A DNA stretch of 64,000 nt, taken from Glebionis coronaria (lineage: Eukaryota > Streptophyta > Magnoliopsida > Asterales > Asteraceae). Positions 54,052-64,000 of the stretch are shown here, one piece after another (the first letter of the stretch is position 1; each line of letters starts with the position of its first letter). Both the position numbers and the translations under genes were made by a program. The DNA is taken from the NCBI GenBank assembly GCA_025667525.1, contig CM046881.1, positions 492,487,627 through 492,551,626 on the forward strand, given 5' to 3'. The notes beneath the pieces are model-generated. The model worked only from the letters and a program-made list of their open reading frames with translations. It was not told where the DNA came from and did no database searches.

Positions 54052-55081
54052 TTTCGCAATACTAGAAAGTATTGCGAAATCGAATCAGAAATTTGAAGAT
54101 TCCGCAATGAGCAAGGAATATTAATTCCGCAATTATATAAAGCCAAAGATTTCGCAATCTTAAAGGATTCAATTTCGCAATATAAAGGTATTGCAAAATC
54201 GAATAAGCTTTCCTAAAAAAGTGGAACTCGGGACAAGGACGATTTTAAGCAACTTTTAAGCAATTTTTCAAAGACAATAAGCCAATAAAAACTCCAATAA
54301 GCTACCAATAAGCAAGACAAATGATCAAAACTTATAAATCTTCAACACACAAATCAAGAAACACGTAAAGTAAGAAACTTTATGTAACGAAATAGAAAAG
54401 TAGATGAAAAAGATGATGAACACAAGATCGTAACTAATAAGAAAGATTAAAAAGATGAAGATTAAGACAAGATTAAGCTTAAAAGTAAAGGTTTGATTAA
54501 AACAAGAAAGATAAAAGATGAAGGATTTCTAGTGAGAGAAAGTTAAGCACTTTCTCTCTCTAAAAATATAAAAATGAAAAGTGAACTAAATTAACTAACT
54601 AACACTAACACCCTCCTAATGTGTCATTAGGAGGGTATTTATAGGAGGAGGGAGGGTGCATGTGTTGCTTCCTTCTTTCTTTCTTCTCGACTCGATTTAA
54701 ATGCTTTGTCTTTCTCGACGTCGTCTCGGGATTTGTCTATACAAATTGAACTTGTCTTCTAATTTTCTTCTTCTATTAGACTTGAGTTCTTCGACTTCAT
54801 TAAACTTCCGTCTTTAGACTTTTTCTTCGATAAATCTTCAGAATAGGCCTTGGACTTCCGTTCTTTTTGCACTCTTGATCTTTTGACTTCGTCTTTTTCT
54901 CGTTTTCTTCGATAAAAGCCCGTGATAGCCCATGTTTTCTTCCTTTTTCATCTTTTGGTCCTAAAACACAATAAAAACACAAACCACACATAATTCCGAC
55001 TTTTACGACATAAAATACACGTTTTGGTCTTGTTATTATTGGAAATAAGTGGTAAAAGGATAAGTGTTTTCACACTTATTA
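54052..55081 (-). repeat. Athila-2 3' LTR, proximal part
   Basis: On the minus strand it starts TAATAAGTGTGAAAACAC at 55081 and follows the Athila-1 LTR closely through the TATA region. It then diverges into ATTYCGCAAT motifs (written inverted) where Athila-1 has ATTCCGAT. With 41987-42707 it makes an LTR of about 1.75 kb, interrupted by Athila-1. Confidence 0.85.
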
Positions 55082-55096
55082 AATCCCCTACACTTG
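55082..55096 (-). other. Athila-2 polypurine tract
   Basis: The minus strand reads TCAAGTGTAGGGGATT before the LTR start, the same as Athila-1. Confidence 0.8.
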
Positions 55097-57135
55097 ACCA
55101 TTGCAATGCCCTCATGCAATGCATTAATTTTAAAGCACGGTTTACATTTTCCATCATAAATAACCCACATTGGCCTTTATTAAATACTAAACTTTAAGGA
55201 AACTAAAAAGATAGAAATATGTACAAAACAAGTAAAGAAATTAAAGACTTACATTGGGGTTTTGGCAGTCATGAATTTTCATCATCCTCAAGTTTCACGT
55301 TCCCCATATCAAGCCTAAAAACGAGATCATTGTTATTATAAGTTAGCAAACTAACACGAACTCATGTGGCCCAATTATTTACTTAGACTCCCTTATTCCT
55401 AGGTGTATCTCTTATATTTTAATTTTGTCTTGAATGATCACGGGGATGGATTTTTTTGACTTATTTCGATAGTTATTTAGGCTAAAAATAAAGTGGTTTA
55501 ATCAATAGTTAGCTAAAGGACAAAAACTTTTAAAACTGCTTCTCAGGACCTCATAAAGTTCATATATTGACATAACTCGCTTCACGATTTGAGACCTTTC
55601 TCGGACCGATATTTGGCAGCGACTTCATACTTCAAATCTTGAGAGACGTTCTTGAAATTATGGTCTTCTCTTCATAATAGGAATTTCTTCACTTGAAGTT
55701 TTGAGAGATTCTCCATACTTGGACCATGACTTCTTCATTTTTCTCCAATCTTTATTTTGGACTTTAATATACAACGATCCGTCTCCTTTTAGGACTTGGA
55801 TCTATTTATCCTCATACCTTGTTAGGGTCTTTTCGGATAGACTTCTCCATGATCTTTAAGGGAGTAATTGCTTTTCGTCGTGTGTCTCGATCCTTCATAT
55901 TGATTTTTGATAAATGATTCTTCACATCACTTTTGGATCTTTAGCAACAAAATGTAGCCCTCATGCCTTGTTAGGGCCTTTTCGGACTCGCCAATCTTCG
56001 TATCCCGCTTCAATAAGTTATGCCTTGGCTATGAACTCTAATTAATACCGAGCAACTTTTAAACGATCTTGTGTTAGAAGCTAAGTAACTTTTCAAATCG
56101 TACAACCTTATTTATTGCAGATAAGTTTATTAGCAAGCGATGGGAGCAAAAGCTTATAATCAACTCACATAAATTCACGAAAGAATACCAAACTTATAAT
56201 TGACTCTATCATCTCTCGTTCTCCACAATTTAAAATCTCAAGGAATGAGACTCGTGGATGCTTTTCCAATTAAATCAAAGTTTTGGGTTTTCGAGTCATC
56301 TATAGGATCTTGCAAACTCTTAGACTTTTTCAAGTTTAGAATTCGCATTTTAAAGTTCCCTTGATAAACGACTCTCTAGGATCAATTATAGGAACTTGCG
56401 GAAAGTTCTTGTTCTTAACCCGTGAGAGTTAAGAATTTCGCGTTTTAAAGTTCCCTATATAAAAGCCTAGCAAAACTTGACTTAAACACGTTAAGGATAC
56501 TAGCTAGAGTAAACTTAGATAAGTGAACTCGGGTTGAGTAAAAATATTCACGACTTCGAAAAATTTAAAACCACTTTATTAAAAATTTATTATTGAAAAG
56601 AAAGTAAATAACGATAACAAAGGAAACACTACTATACTACTAGGCCAAAATAGATTAAAAAATTTTAAAAATGTTGAAAAATTAGATTTTCCGGTTAAAA
56701 TGAGGGCAAATTCATGGAAAAGATCACTTACTTCGATAGAAGTCCCCCTACACTTGATATAAACATTGTCCTCAATGTTTAAGCATGTGGGAGTAAACTC
56801 CCCTACACTTAGGACGTTGTGCACTTTGTTTAAAGCTTGCTAAGGGAAGGACAACTATAGTGATTTCAATGTGAACATATAAGATATGAAATATTGAATC
56901 ACGACAGTGTAGGATAGAACCAGGAAGATGGGTACACGGGATCACGGTTCGCCAAAAGTCATCGAGAATGGATCTTTGAAAATTTAATCCCTACACAGCA
57001 CAAGAAACAAGACAACAAACACATACGGGGCTCCCCCTACACTTATTATAAAAACGGTAAAGGATAGATCACGGGTTGCCTCCCGAGAAGCGCTTGTTTT
57101 TCTTAACCGAGTCACGAGCCTGACTCGACCCAGAA
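55097..57135 (-). other. Athila-2 non-coding region between pol and the PPT
   Basis: It is collinear with 50303-52320 in inverse orientation, including three further AAGTGTAGGGG motifs (inverted, near 56750, 56805 and 57035) and the CGGGAGGCAACCCG hairpin segment (about 57070-57090). No ORF of note. Confidence 0.8.
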
Positions 57136-59260
57136 TTAATTCAAGGGAAATGTGGTGAGGGATGGAATCATCTCATGAGAGATGTCCTCACCAAAGTACA
57201 ACTTCACGCGCTGGCCATTCACCTTAAAGTTGGGCCCATTTGGCTGAGAAAGCTCAATGGTGCCATAGGGGAAGACTTTGGCAACGGTGAATGGACCAGA
57301 CCAGCGGCTCTTCAACTTGCCCAAAAAATCTTCAACCGAGAGTTAAAGAGTAAGACGTGATCACCAACATGGAACTCTCGATTCTTAATCTTAGCATCAT
57401 GGATGATTTTGGTCCTCTCCTTGTAGATCAACGAGTTCTCATAAGCTTCATTCCTCAATTCATTTAGCTCATTGAGTTATATCTTCCGAAGATCGCCAGC
57501 TTTGTTGATGTCGAAGTTAGCCCACTTGAAGGCCCAATATGCCTTATGCTCCAGCTCAATAGGGAGGTGGCATGCTTTCCCGTACACAAGACGATAAGGT
57601 GTGCAACCAATCGGAGTCTTATAAGCGGTACGGAAAGCCCACAAAGCATCATATAACTTATCGGCCCACGAGGCACGATGCTCTACCACAGCACGCTCAA
57701 GAATTCGCTTCAATCCACGGTTAGATATCTCGGCTTGACCATTTGTTTGAGGATGATAAGCGGTGGAAAGACGGTGATTGACTTAGCCATGACTCGAGCA
57801 AATTGATCATTGCAAAAATGAGTCCCACGGTCACTGATTATAGCACGAGGAACACCGAATCGAGCAAAAGCTGCTTCAAAAAGTTCACAACCACCCTCGC
57901 ATCGTTCGTAGGGAGAGCCTTAGCTTCAACCCATTTAGAAACGTAGTCAACGGCTACGAGGATGTACTTGTTCTCTTTAGATGATGAAAATGGCCCCATA
58001 AAGTCGATGCCCCATACATCAAAGATTTCACATTCTTGTATGAAATTTTGAGGCATCTCATCTTTATGTGTGCTCTTGCCTTGTCGTTGGCAAGCATCAC
58101 AACGTTTAACCATTTCATGAGCATCATGATAAATGGTGGGCCAATAAAATCCAGAGTCGAAAACTTTCTTCGCGGTGTAATTGGGACCAAAGTGACCACC
58201 GGTGGGTTCGTTATGGCAAGCGTCGAGAATGTCGAAAGCTGCGGGTCCATCAACACACCGACGAATAATCAGATCAGCACATTGTTTGAAGAGATAAGGG
58301 TCATCCCAAAAGTAAGTCTTAATATCTTTAAAGAACTTCTTCTTTTGTTGGGATGTTAACCCTTCGATGAGGTTACCACCCGCTAAGTAGTTTGCAATGT
58401 CCGCAAACCACAGGGTGTCATCAAGATTAGAATTGATAGACATTAAGGTCTCAAGGGGAAAAGAGTCATTAATCTCTTGATTCGGATGATCCCCTTGATA
58501 CGGATCCTCAAGTCTACTTAGATGATCCGCGGCTAGGTTTTCCGCTCCCTTTTTGTCACGAATTTCGATTTTAAATTCTTGATGGAGCAAAACCCAACGA
58601 AGAAGTCTTGGCTTAGAATCTTGTTTAGTCAACAAGTACTTCAACGCGGAATGATCGGTGTACACGATGGTGGTGGAAAGGACAAGATAGGGGCGGAATT
58701 TCTCAAAAGCATACACTACAGCTAAAAGCTCTTTTTCGGTAGTGGTATAATGCAATTGAGCCTCCGTCATTGTCTTGCTAGCATTGTGGATTGGTTGGAA
58801 GTGTTTGTTCACTCTTTAGCCCAAAATCGCTCCAATAGCAAAGTCGCTAGCATCACACATCAATTCAAAAGGTAGCTCCCAATTAGGGGTAACCAAGACC
58901 GGTGCCTTAGTTAGCTTATCCTTAAGAAGATTGAAGGATTCAAGACACTCTTTGGAAAAGATGAAAGGAGTATCTTTTTCCAAGAGGTGGGTCATCGGGC
59001 GAGCGATTTTAGAAAAATCTTGAATGAATCGACGGTAGAAGCCCGCATGACCAAGGAAACTTCTCACACCCTTCACGGCTGAAGGTGGAGGTAATTTGGC
59101 TATGACATCCACTTTAGCACGGTCCACTTCAAGACCGGCTTTTCAGATTTTATGTCCAAGCACAATGCCTTCTTTTACCATGAAATGGCATTTTTCCCAA
59201 TTTAGAACAACGCGAGTGTCTTCACACCGCTTAAGCATGCGTTCCAAATTGGCAAGGTGT
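57136..59260 (-). pseudogene. Athila-2 pol remnant: RT C-terminus, RNase H, integrase
   Basis: It is closely related to Athila-1 pol from the KRCEDTR-type segment of RT to the last codon. Breaks: TGA near 59143 (a Ser codon in Athila-1); TAA at 58813-58815 (Gln CAA in Athila-1, a C-to-T change) just before [10 protein letters not shown]; loss of frame near 57840 after VVNFLKQL, which disrupts the integrase core; and further shifts near 57470 and 57330. The N-terminal RT, protease, gag and 5' LTR are missing: similarity stops at 59260, where copy B of the unclassified repeat begins. Non-functional. Confidence 0.9.
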
Positions 59261-59261
59261 T

Positions 59262-62200
59262 GGGTCCACTAGATGTGGATCTTGCAGCCTGTCAGGAACG
59301 ATGAACGACTTCTGTAAATGATGTTGAGTAAAATTACCCCTTTAGGAAAAGAAGGCAATAAAATAGGGCAAGTGTGCACGACGATTTAGGAAAACCGTGT
59401 GTGAATGACCCTAGGTGAGTTCGTTCTCGAGGAGGCAAGTGCGTTGTGTTGAGAGTTGATTTTGTTTGTGATTATATTGATTGAGAAAGAAATGGGATTA
59501 GAAGAGAAAGACGGTTACGAAAATGAATTAAACTACGACGAAAAAGGCGTAAACGTAAAACCATAAATAGTGCCAAAATTAAAATTTTAACCTAAAAATT
59601 CCTAAAAATTACTAAAAATAAATAATATTCTAAGAGTTTACAAAAAATCCAAACTTGCTAAAACCTTTTAATTAATTTAATAATGACTTTTTAATGCTAA
59701 TTAAAGCCCTAAAAATCACTTTTAAATATTAAAAAGCCCTCAACAAGATTTAATAGTTTGTAAACCTCAAAAATGACCTAATTAAGCTAAAAACTATTTT
59801 TAAAAATTTTAAAACCAAAATAACTATTTTTAAACTCCTAAAAACTATTAAAATCTATTAAATCTTAAATTAATTCTAAAAAATAAATGAAAAGCCTAAA
59901 AATTAATTGGAAAGTGAAAAAGTTCCTAATTTAATGTCTAGAATCTAGGAAAAATAAAAAAAGGTTAAAAATAAAACTTTGAATTTTTATGAATAAAATA
60001 ATATTAAAATATTCCAAAAAATAAAAAGTTTAAAAATAAATTCTAAAAAATTCTCAAAAATCCTAAATATTCTAACTAAGATAAAAAAGTAAAATAAAGC
60101 TCCTAAAACCTCTTAATTAATTTTATATTAATTTTTAAAGTTTAATAAAAAACCTAAAATCAAATAAAATTAAAAATTAAAGTTTTTGAAAACTTTTTGA
60201 TATGTAAACCTCAGAAATATAAATTAAAACTTAAAAACTATTTTTTGGATTTTTTAATTACTGTTTACTATTTTTAAATTACTTTCTAAAATTTAATCTA
60301 AAAATAATCCTAATAATTAATTAAATAAAGAGAAAAATAATGTTTTTAAACAGAAAAATCCTAAAACCTAATTAAACCCTAGGAAAAATACTAGGTACCA
60401 AAAAGCTGAACAAATAAGCTTAAATAAGCTGAAAATAGTCACGGCTTATTTAAATAAGCACAAACTAAAAAGGGGTTAAATACCCTTTGAAATGAAACAA
60501 TAACGTAAAAAGTCCATCTAGATCACTGGTTAACACGTTTACTCCCCCAACGAGGGGTCGCGTGTTCGAGTCCAGGCAGGGTGGACTTTTTACAAAAATT
60601 TTCTTTTTTTTTCTTTTTAAAACTTAATCAGTAACACTTATAAGCTACAAAAACACAATCACAAACCTAAATTGACCAAGATTAGATCAAATAGAAGCTC
60701 AAATATGCCCAGACAAGGCTTGTTGACTGATGAACAAGTGTGAGTTTCACTTGTGCAATGAACTACCAAGAGGACTTGGTTTTTGCTTGTTTTGTGGTGT
60801 ATTTGTGGATAATCAGGGCACCCCTATACTCTTGGGAGTATAGGGAGTCAAGACAAGTACAAATCAAGCAGGAAAACAACAAGCACTTAGCACAAGATTC
60901 ACAAAAAAAAAGATCAAATAGCACCCTTATAAGTTGCTGATATACAAACTAGGTCTGGTGGTATTTTTAGCTAAATTACATGCACATTTGTGAGATTCAA
61001 AGGCTCAGATTTAGCACACAAACACACAAACTAGCAACCAATCAAACTTCAATCCCTAAACATCCTAACTTCTAACAGATTTCCAGAATTCAAGCTCAAA
61101 ATTACCAAAACTTAAGCATAAAATGACTAAGCAGATTTTTAGCTCACTTTTTCACTTTTTTTAACATACCATTTTGCTTCAAACCTTTCCAAAACTGAGA
61201 TAATACTAGCATACACCCTAAATGTACCTAATAACTACTTATAACAAGTTATTACTCCACAGATTCATCTTAAAATCTTAATAAAACTCAAAACCAAACA
61301 CTCCTTTAAAAAACTGATTTTGATATTTTACACACCAAATCTATTCTAAACTTGTTCAAACTGATTTAAAAAGCTTATAACATATCTAATAAACACAAAT
61401 GAGCCAATCCAAACGAGTTTAACACACAACTTAGCAATTTTCATGCAATATCAAACAAACACCAATCTTTCTGAAAATTTCAAAAAGGAAAAAGATTTTT
61501 TACCTTAGAGCCCTACATCCAGGGCTCTTTGTGACAGCTTTGTCACCTCCTTATAGGCTCGGGCCTATGCAGATCTTTGGTCAATCAATAAACAGGAAGA
61601 AGGGAAAAGAGTGGTGGTCACTGTTGACTCACACACCTTAATATCTTCAAAATGAAATGGTTTTTTTTTGGATCCTGCTAAGAGAAGAGAAAAGCAATGT
61701 TTCTGTATCACACAACAAATAAGCCTCAAACAAGCTTATCAATTAAGCTGACTTTGGCTTATTTGAGAAAAAAAATGAAAACTGATATATATTTTTTAGA
61801 AACTTTTTCTCCAAACCAAATCAACAAAAACTTTATTCTTCACATAAGCTTGATAATCAATTAGATTATCAGGCTTATGGTCTTAGCTTAAAGCTTTTGG
61901 ACAGATTTAAAAACTTAACAAATTTAGTAACCAACTGAACTTAAAACTTGAAAATTAAACTTGGAAATGTAAATTGCATAAATGTAAATGTGGTCCTTTT
62001 TGCTTCTCATCAACAATACAACACCATTTTCATTTCATAAGAAAAGTGGATTTACAGGTTTGTGACAAAAACAGAGAAAAAAGAACAACCAAACTGCTAA
62101 GCCCTAGATGCCTTTAAATAGGCTTACAATCTTTCTAGAAAGCTGAAAACAAAAGCTAAACCCTAATGCTGAACTTCCTCTTTTGCCCTTGGATGATTCC

Positions 62201-63365
62201 TGGAATATGCCAATAAGATGCTTAATTTTGAATTCGTCCCATGTGAATTCCTTGGAGTTTTGTGTATGCCAGCAGGTACAAGTGATCATGGACGTATATC
62301 ATAACCTTTGGGAACACGAAATCAACTAGGGGCGTTGATTTGCTGTCATGCCTTGTCTTCTTGTCAAAAACGTGAGTAGAGTCATGTGGGTGGGGTCATG
62401 GGGTGAGAGTGATGGGATTTTGGGAGTAGGGTTTGGATGAGAGTGACATGAATCGTTGATCTAGAAATAATCAATCCATAACCCTTTGATTTGTTGCTAA
62501 TTGGTGATTAAGGTTTAAAGGTTTAAGAGGTTAGCAGGTTGAGGTTTTGATTCGTTTTGGGGGATTAGTTTTTAAATAATGTGTTTACCTCCATTAATAA
62601 ACCGATTTATTTAAAAATCAGTTAAATAACAAAGTGGGATGGTGACATGGCTGGTAGGGTGGACGTGATTGGTTGGTTTTTAGTAGTGGGACAGGTGGCG
62701 TGATGTGAGTGGGTGTGAGGAGATTGATTGTCTGCCCAAAATACCCCCTAGACTCCTTATAACTTGATACTTTCCATTAAATAGCCCAAAACTTCCTTTT
62801 CCTTTGTTTTTAACTTTCAGCACTTGTCAAAAATGGCACATGATATTTCAAAACTTGTTTTAAGGGCTTTTTATGCACAAATTGTATTCTTCAAGGGTCA
62901 TTCTTGTAATGTCTTCAAACTTCAAGGTCTTTGACTTGTTTGTTGACTTCTTGGAGGACCATATTTGACAATTTAGTTTTGTTTGAGGGACTAAATTTGC
63001 CAATTCTTCAAAGTTAAGGGTCCTTTTTGTAATTTTGACAAACATTAGGGACCAAACTTGTAATTATGAAGATACAAGGGTATAAAGTGTCAATTCTTCA
63101 AACTTGGAGGACCAATCTTCAATATTCTTCAAATCTTCAAGGGTTTTCTTTGGAAACTTCTTCATTAGGGCTTGGTTCATCGTGCGGTTTCGTTTCCCGT
63201 GTTCGTTTTTGCCTGATTCTTGTGATCTTTTGTCATTTTCTCAATATCCGTACCTAAAATACACAAGCAAAAAACACAAGCATATATTTGGGTATTTTGA
63301 TGATATTTAATGCATTTTAAGTCCAAAAAGAACGATGAGACCATGTATAAAAGCAGTCTCATCAG
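59262..63365 (+). repeat. Unclassified dispersed repeat, copy B
   Basis: It is collinear with copy A (37660-40990) and about 0.8 kb longer. The left border coincides with the break in Athila-2 pol. The right part repeats GGACCAAACTTGTAATT-like phrases and ends GATGAGACCATGTATAAAAGCAG then TCTCATCA. The middle (59550-60400) is extremely A/T-rich. No ORF above 66 codons is credible. Class undetermined; strand given only for alignment with copy A. Confidence 0.6.
60512..60586 (+). other. tRNA-like segment inside copy B
   Basis: GTCCATC (60512) can pair with GGTGGAC (60580-60586). TAGATCACTGG (60519) resembles a box A, and GTTCGAGTCC (60564) fits the box B consensus, 34 bases further on. A T run follows. 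The D and T stems do not pair well, so it is not a working tRNA; a tRNA-derived relic or SINE head is possible. Copy A has a weaker version near 38440-38510. Confidence 0.35.
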
Positions 63366-63774
63366 TAATCACAAGTCTATTCACAGAGAGACTCTATACA
63401 CAATATAAGTGCGGAACACAAATACTATGAAGAAGAACATAATAACTATAAAGACTTGATCCTTTCTAAGGATTTCTAATATTGATAATGACTAGAATTA
63501 CGTTTTTATGAAGGTGTGTATAACCCTTCTGCCTAAGGTTCCTTTTATACTACAAGGAAACCCTAATACATCATTAAACAAAACGTGTACAACTGATATG
63601 CATATCCTTTCCTAACATATCTCATGCATATCCTAACAGAATAATAAATAAATAATAAAGTTTGACTTTAACTAGGACCAGGAGCACGACTTGCTCCTAC
63701 TACTACTAGGACCAGGAGGAACTACATACCTCCTAGTCTACCTATTACAATTAACTATTCCAATGGTCCTAACA
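63366..63774 (-). repeat. Probable 3' LTR of another Copia-like element
   Basis: On the minus strand it begins TGTTAGGACCATTGG at 63774, right after a purine tract. The other end is placed where similarity to copy A stops and is uncertain. It contains a repeated ACTAGGACCAGGAG phrase near 63675 and 63705. Confidence 0.5.
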
Positions 63775-63793
63775 ATCCTCCCCTAAACTTGAA
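63775..63793 (-). other. Polypurine tract of the right-hand element
   Basis: The minus strand reads TTTAGGGGAGGAT before TGTTAGG, the typical PPT/LTR junction. Confidence 0.6.
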
Positions 63794-64000
63794 TTTGACC
63801 TGTTGAGTTCAAGTTTCCTGGTAAAACGGGCAATAAAGTTTGAGGATTGAAACAGCAAAAGAAATAGCAGCATCAGCAAGATAAGAAACATAAGAACCGC
63901 CGCAACATGAAACACTAGAAGCTTCTCCAAAGCTTGAAACAAATCAGCATCGTGTTGAATCTTTACAGCAACATTAGCAGATTTGATGAGCCTTTACCAA
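63794..64000 (-). other. Start of internal region of the right-hand element
   Basis: The sequence continues off the window. Nothing coding is recognisable in these 207 bases. Confidence 0.4.

Noticed and set aside
60512..60586. A functional tRNA gene
   Set aside because: The D and T stems do not pair and no sound anticodon arm can be drawn; only box A/B-like text remains.
63330..63365. Helitron-type 3' hairpin at the end of copy B (GATGAGAC...GTCTCATC)
   Set aside because: No CTRR end follows and no TC start is recognisable; the stem is imperfect in copy A.

Overview
The window is plant nuclear DNA made almost entirely of nested LTR retrotransposons. I found no host protein gene, rRNA or intact tRNA. 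The set of families (a large Copia element with an extended gag and an extra downstream ORF, Athila-type and Tekay/Del-type Gypsy elements) and the wording of their proteins resemble what I remember from Asteraceae genomes. That host assignment is recollection plus inference, not a search result.

Block 1, 1-36056 (minus strand): one Copia element of about 11.5 kb without its insertion. It has a 5' LTR (35289-36056), an initiator-Met PBS, a broken gag with an extended C-terminal half, protease, integrase and RT/RNase H, then an unusual downstream gene (212-4347) with its own TATA box, a CT-rich leader and a readable intron, then a PPT and the first 27 bases of the 3' LTR. Its RT gene is split by Block 2.

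Block 2, 5938-30478: two nested copies of a Gypsy chromovirus-like family (probably Tekay/Del) with about 3.4-kb LTRs. The outer copy (minus, TSD TGCAG) sits in the Copia RT. The inner copy (plus, 11628-23864, TSD CTACA) sits in the outer copy's RT relic. Both carry the same decayed coding region, yet the inner LTR pair is nearly identical. This points to a non-autonomous family moved in trans. A (TA)n tract of about 200 bp lies at 26704-26904.

Block 3, 36057-41986: unclassified repeats, including copy A of a 3.3-4.1 kb non-coding repeat, followed by a relic of an Athila-type downstream ORF.

Block 4, 41987-59260: a young Athila-type element (Athila-1, plus, 42708-54046, TSD TACAA, gag-PR and pol almost intact) inserted into the 3' LTR of an older related minus-strand element (Athila-2), whose 5' half is missing. 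These LTRs have non-TG/CA ends (TAATA...TATTA), a terminal hairpin and internal arrays of short CG-containing motifs.

Block 5, 59262-64000: copy B of the unclassified repeat, with a tRNA-like segment, then the 3' LTR and first internal bases of another minus-strand, Copia-like element that leaves the window.

Relative order of events: Copia, then outer Tekay, then inner Tekay in the left half; Athila-2, then Athila-1 in the right half. Divergence figures are by-eye estimates.
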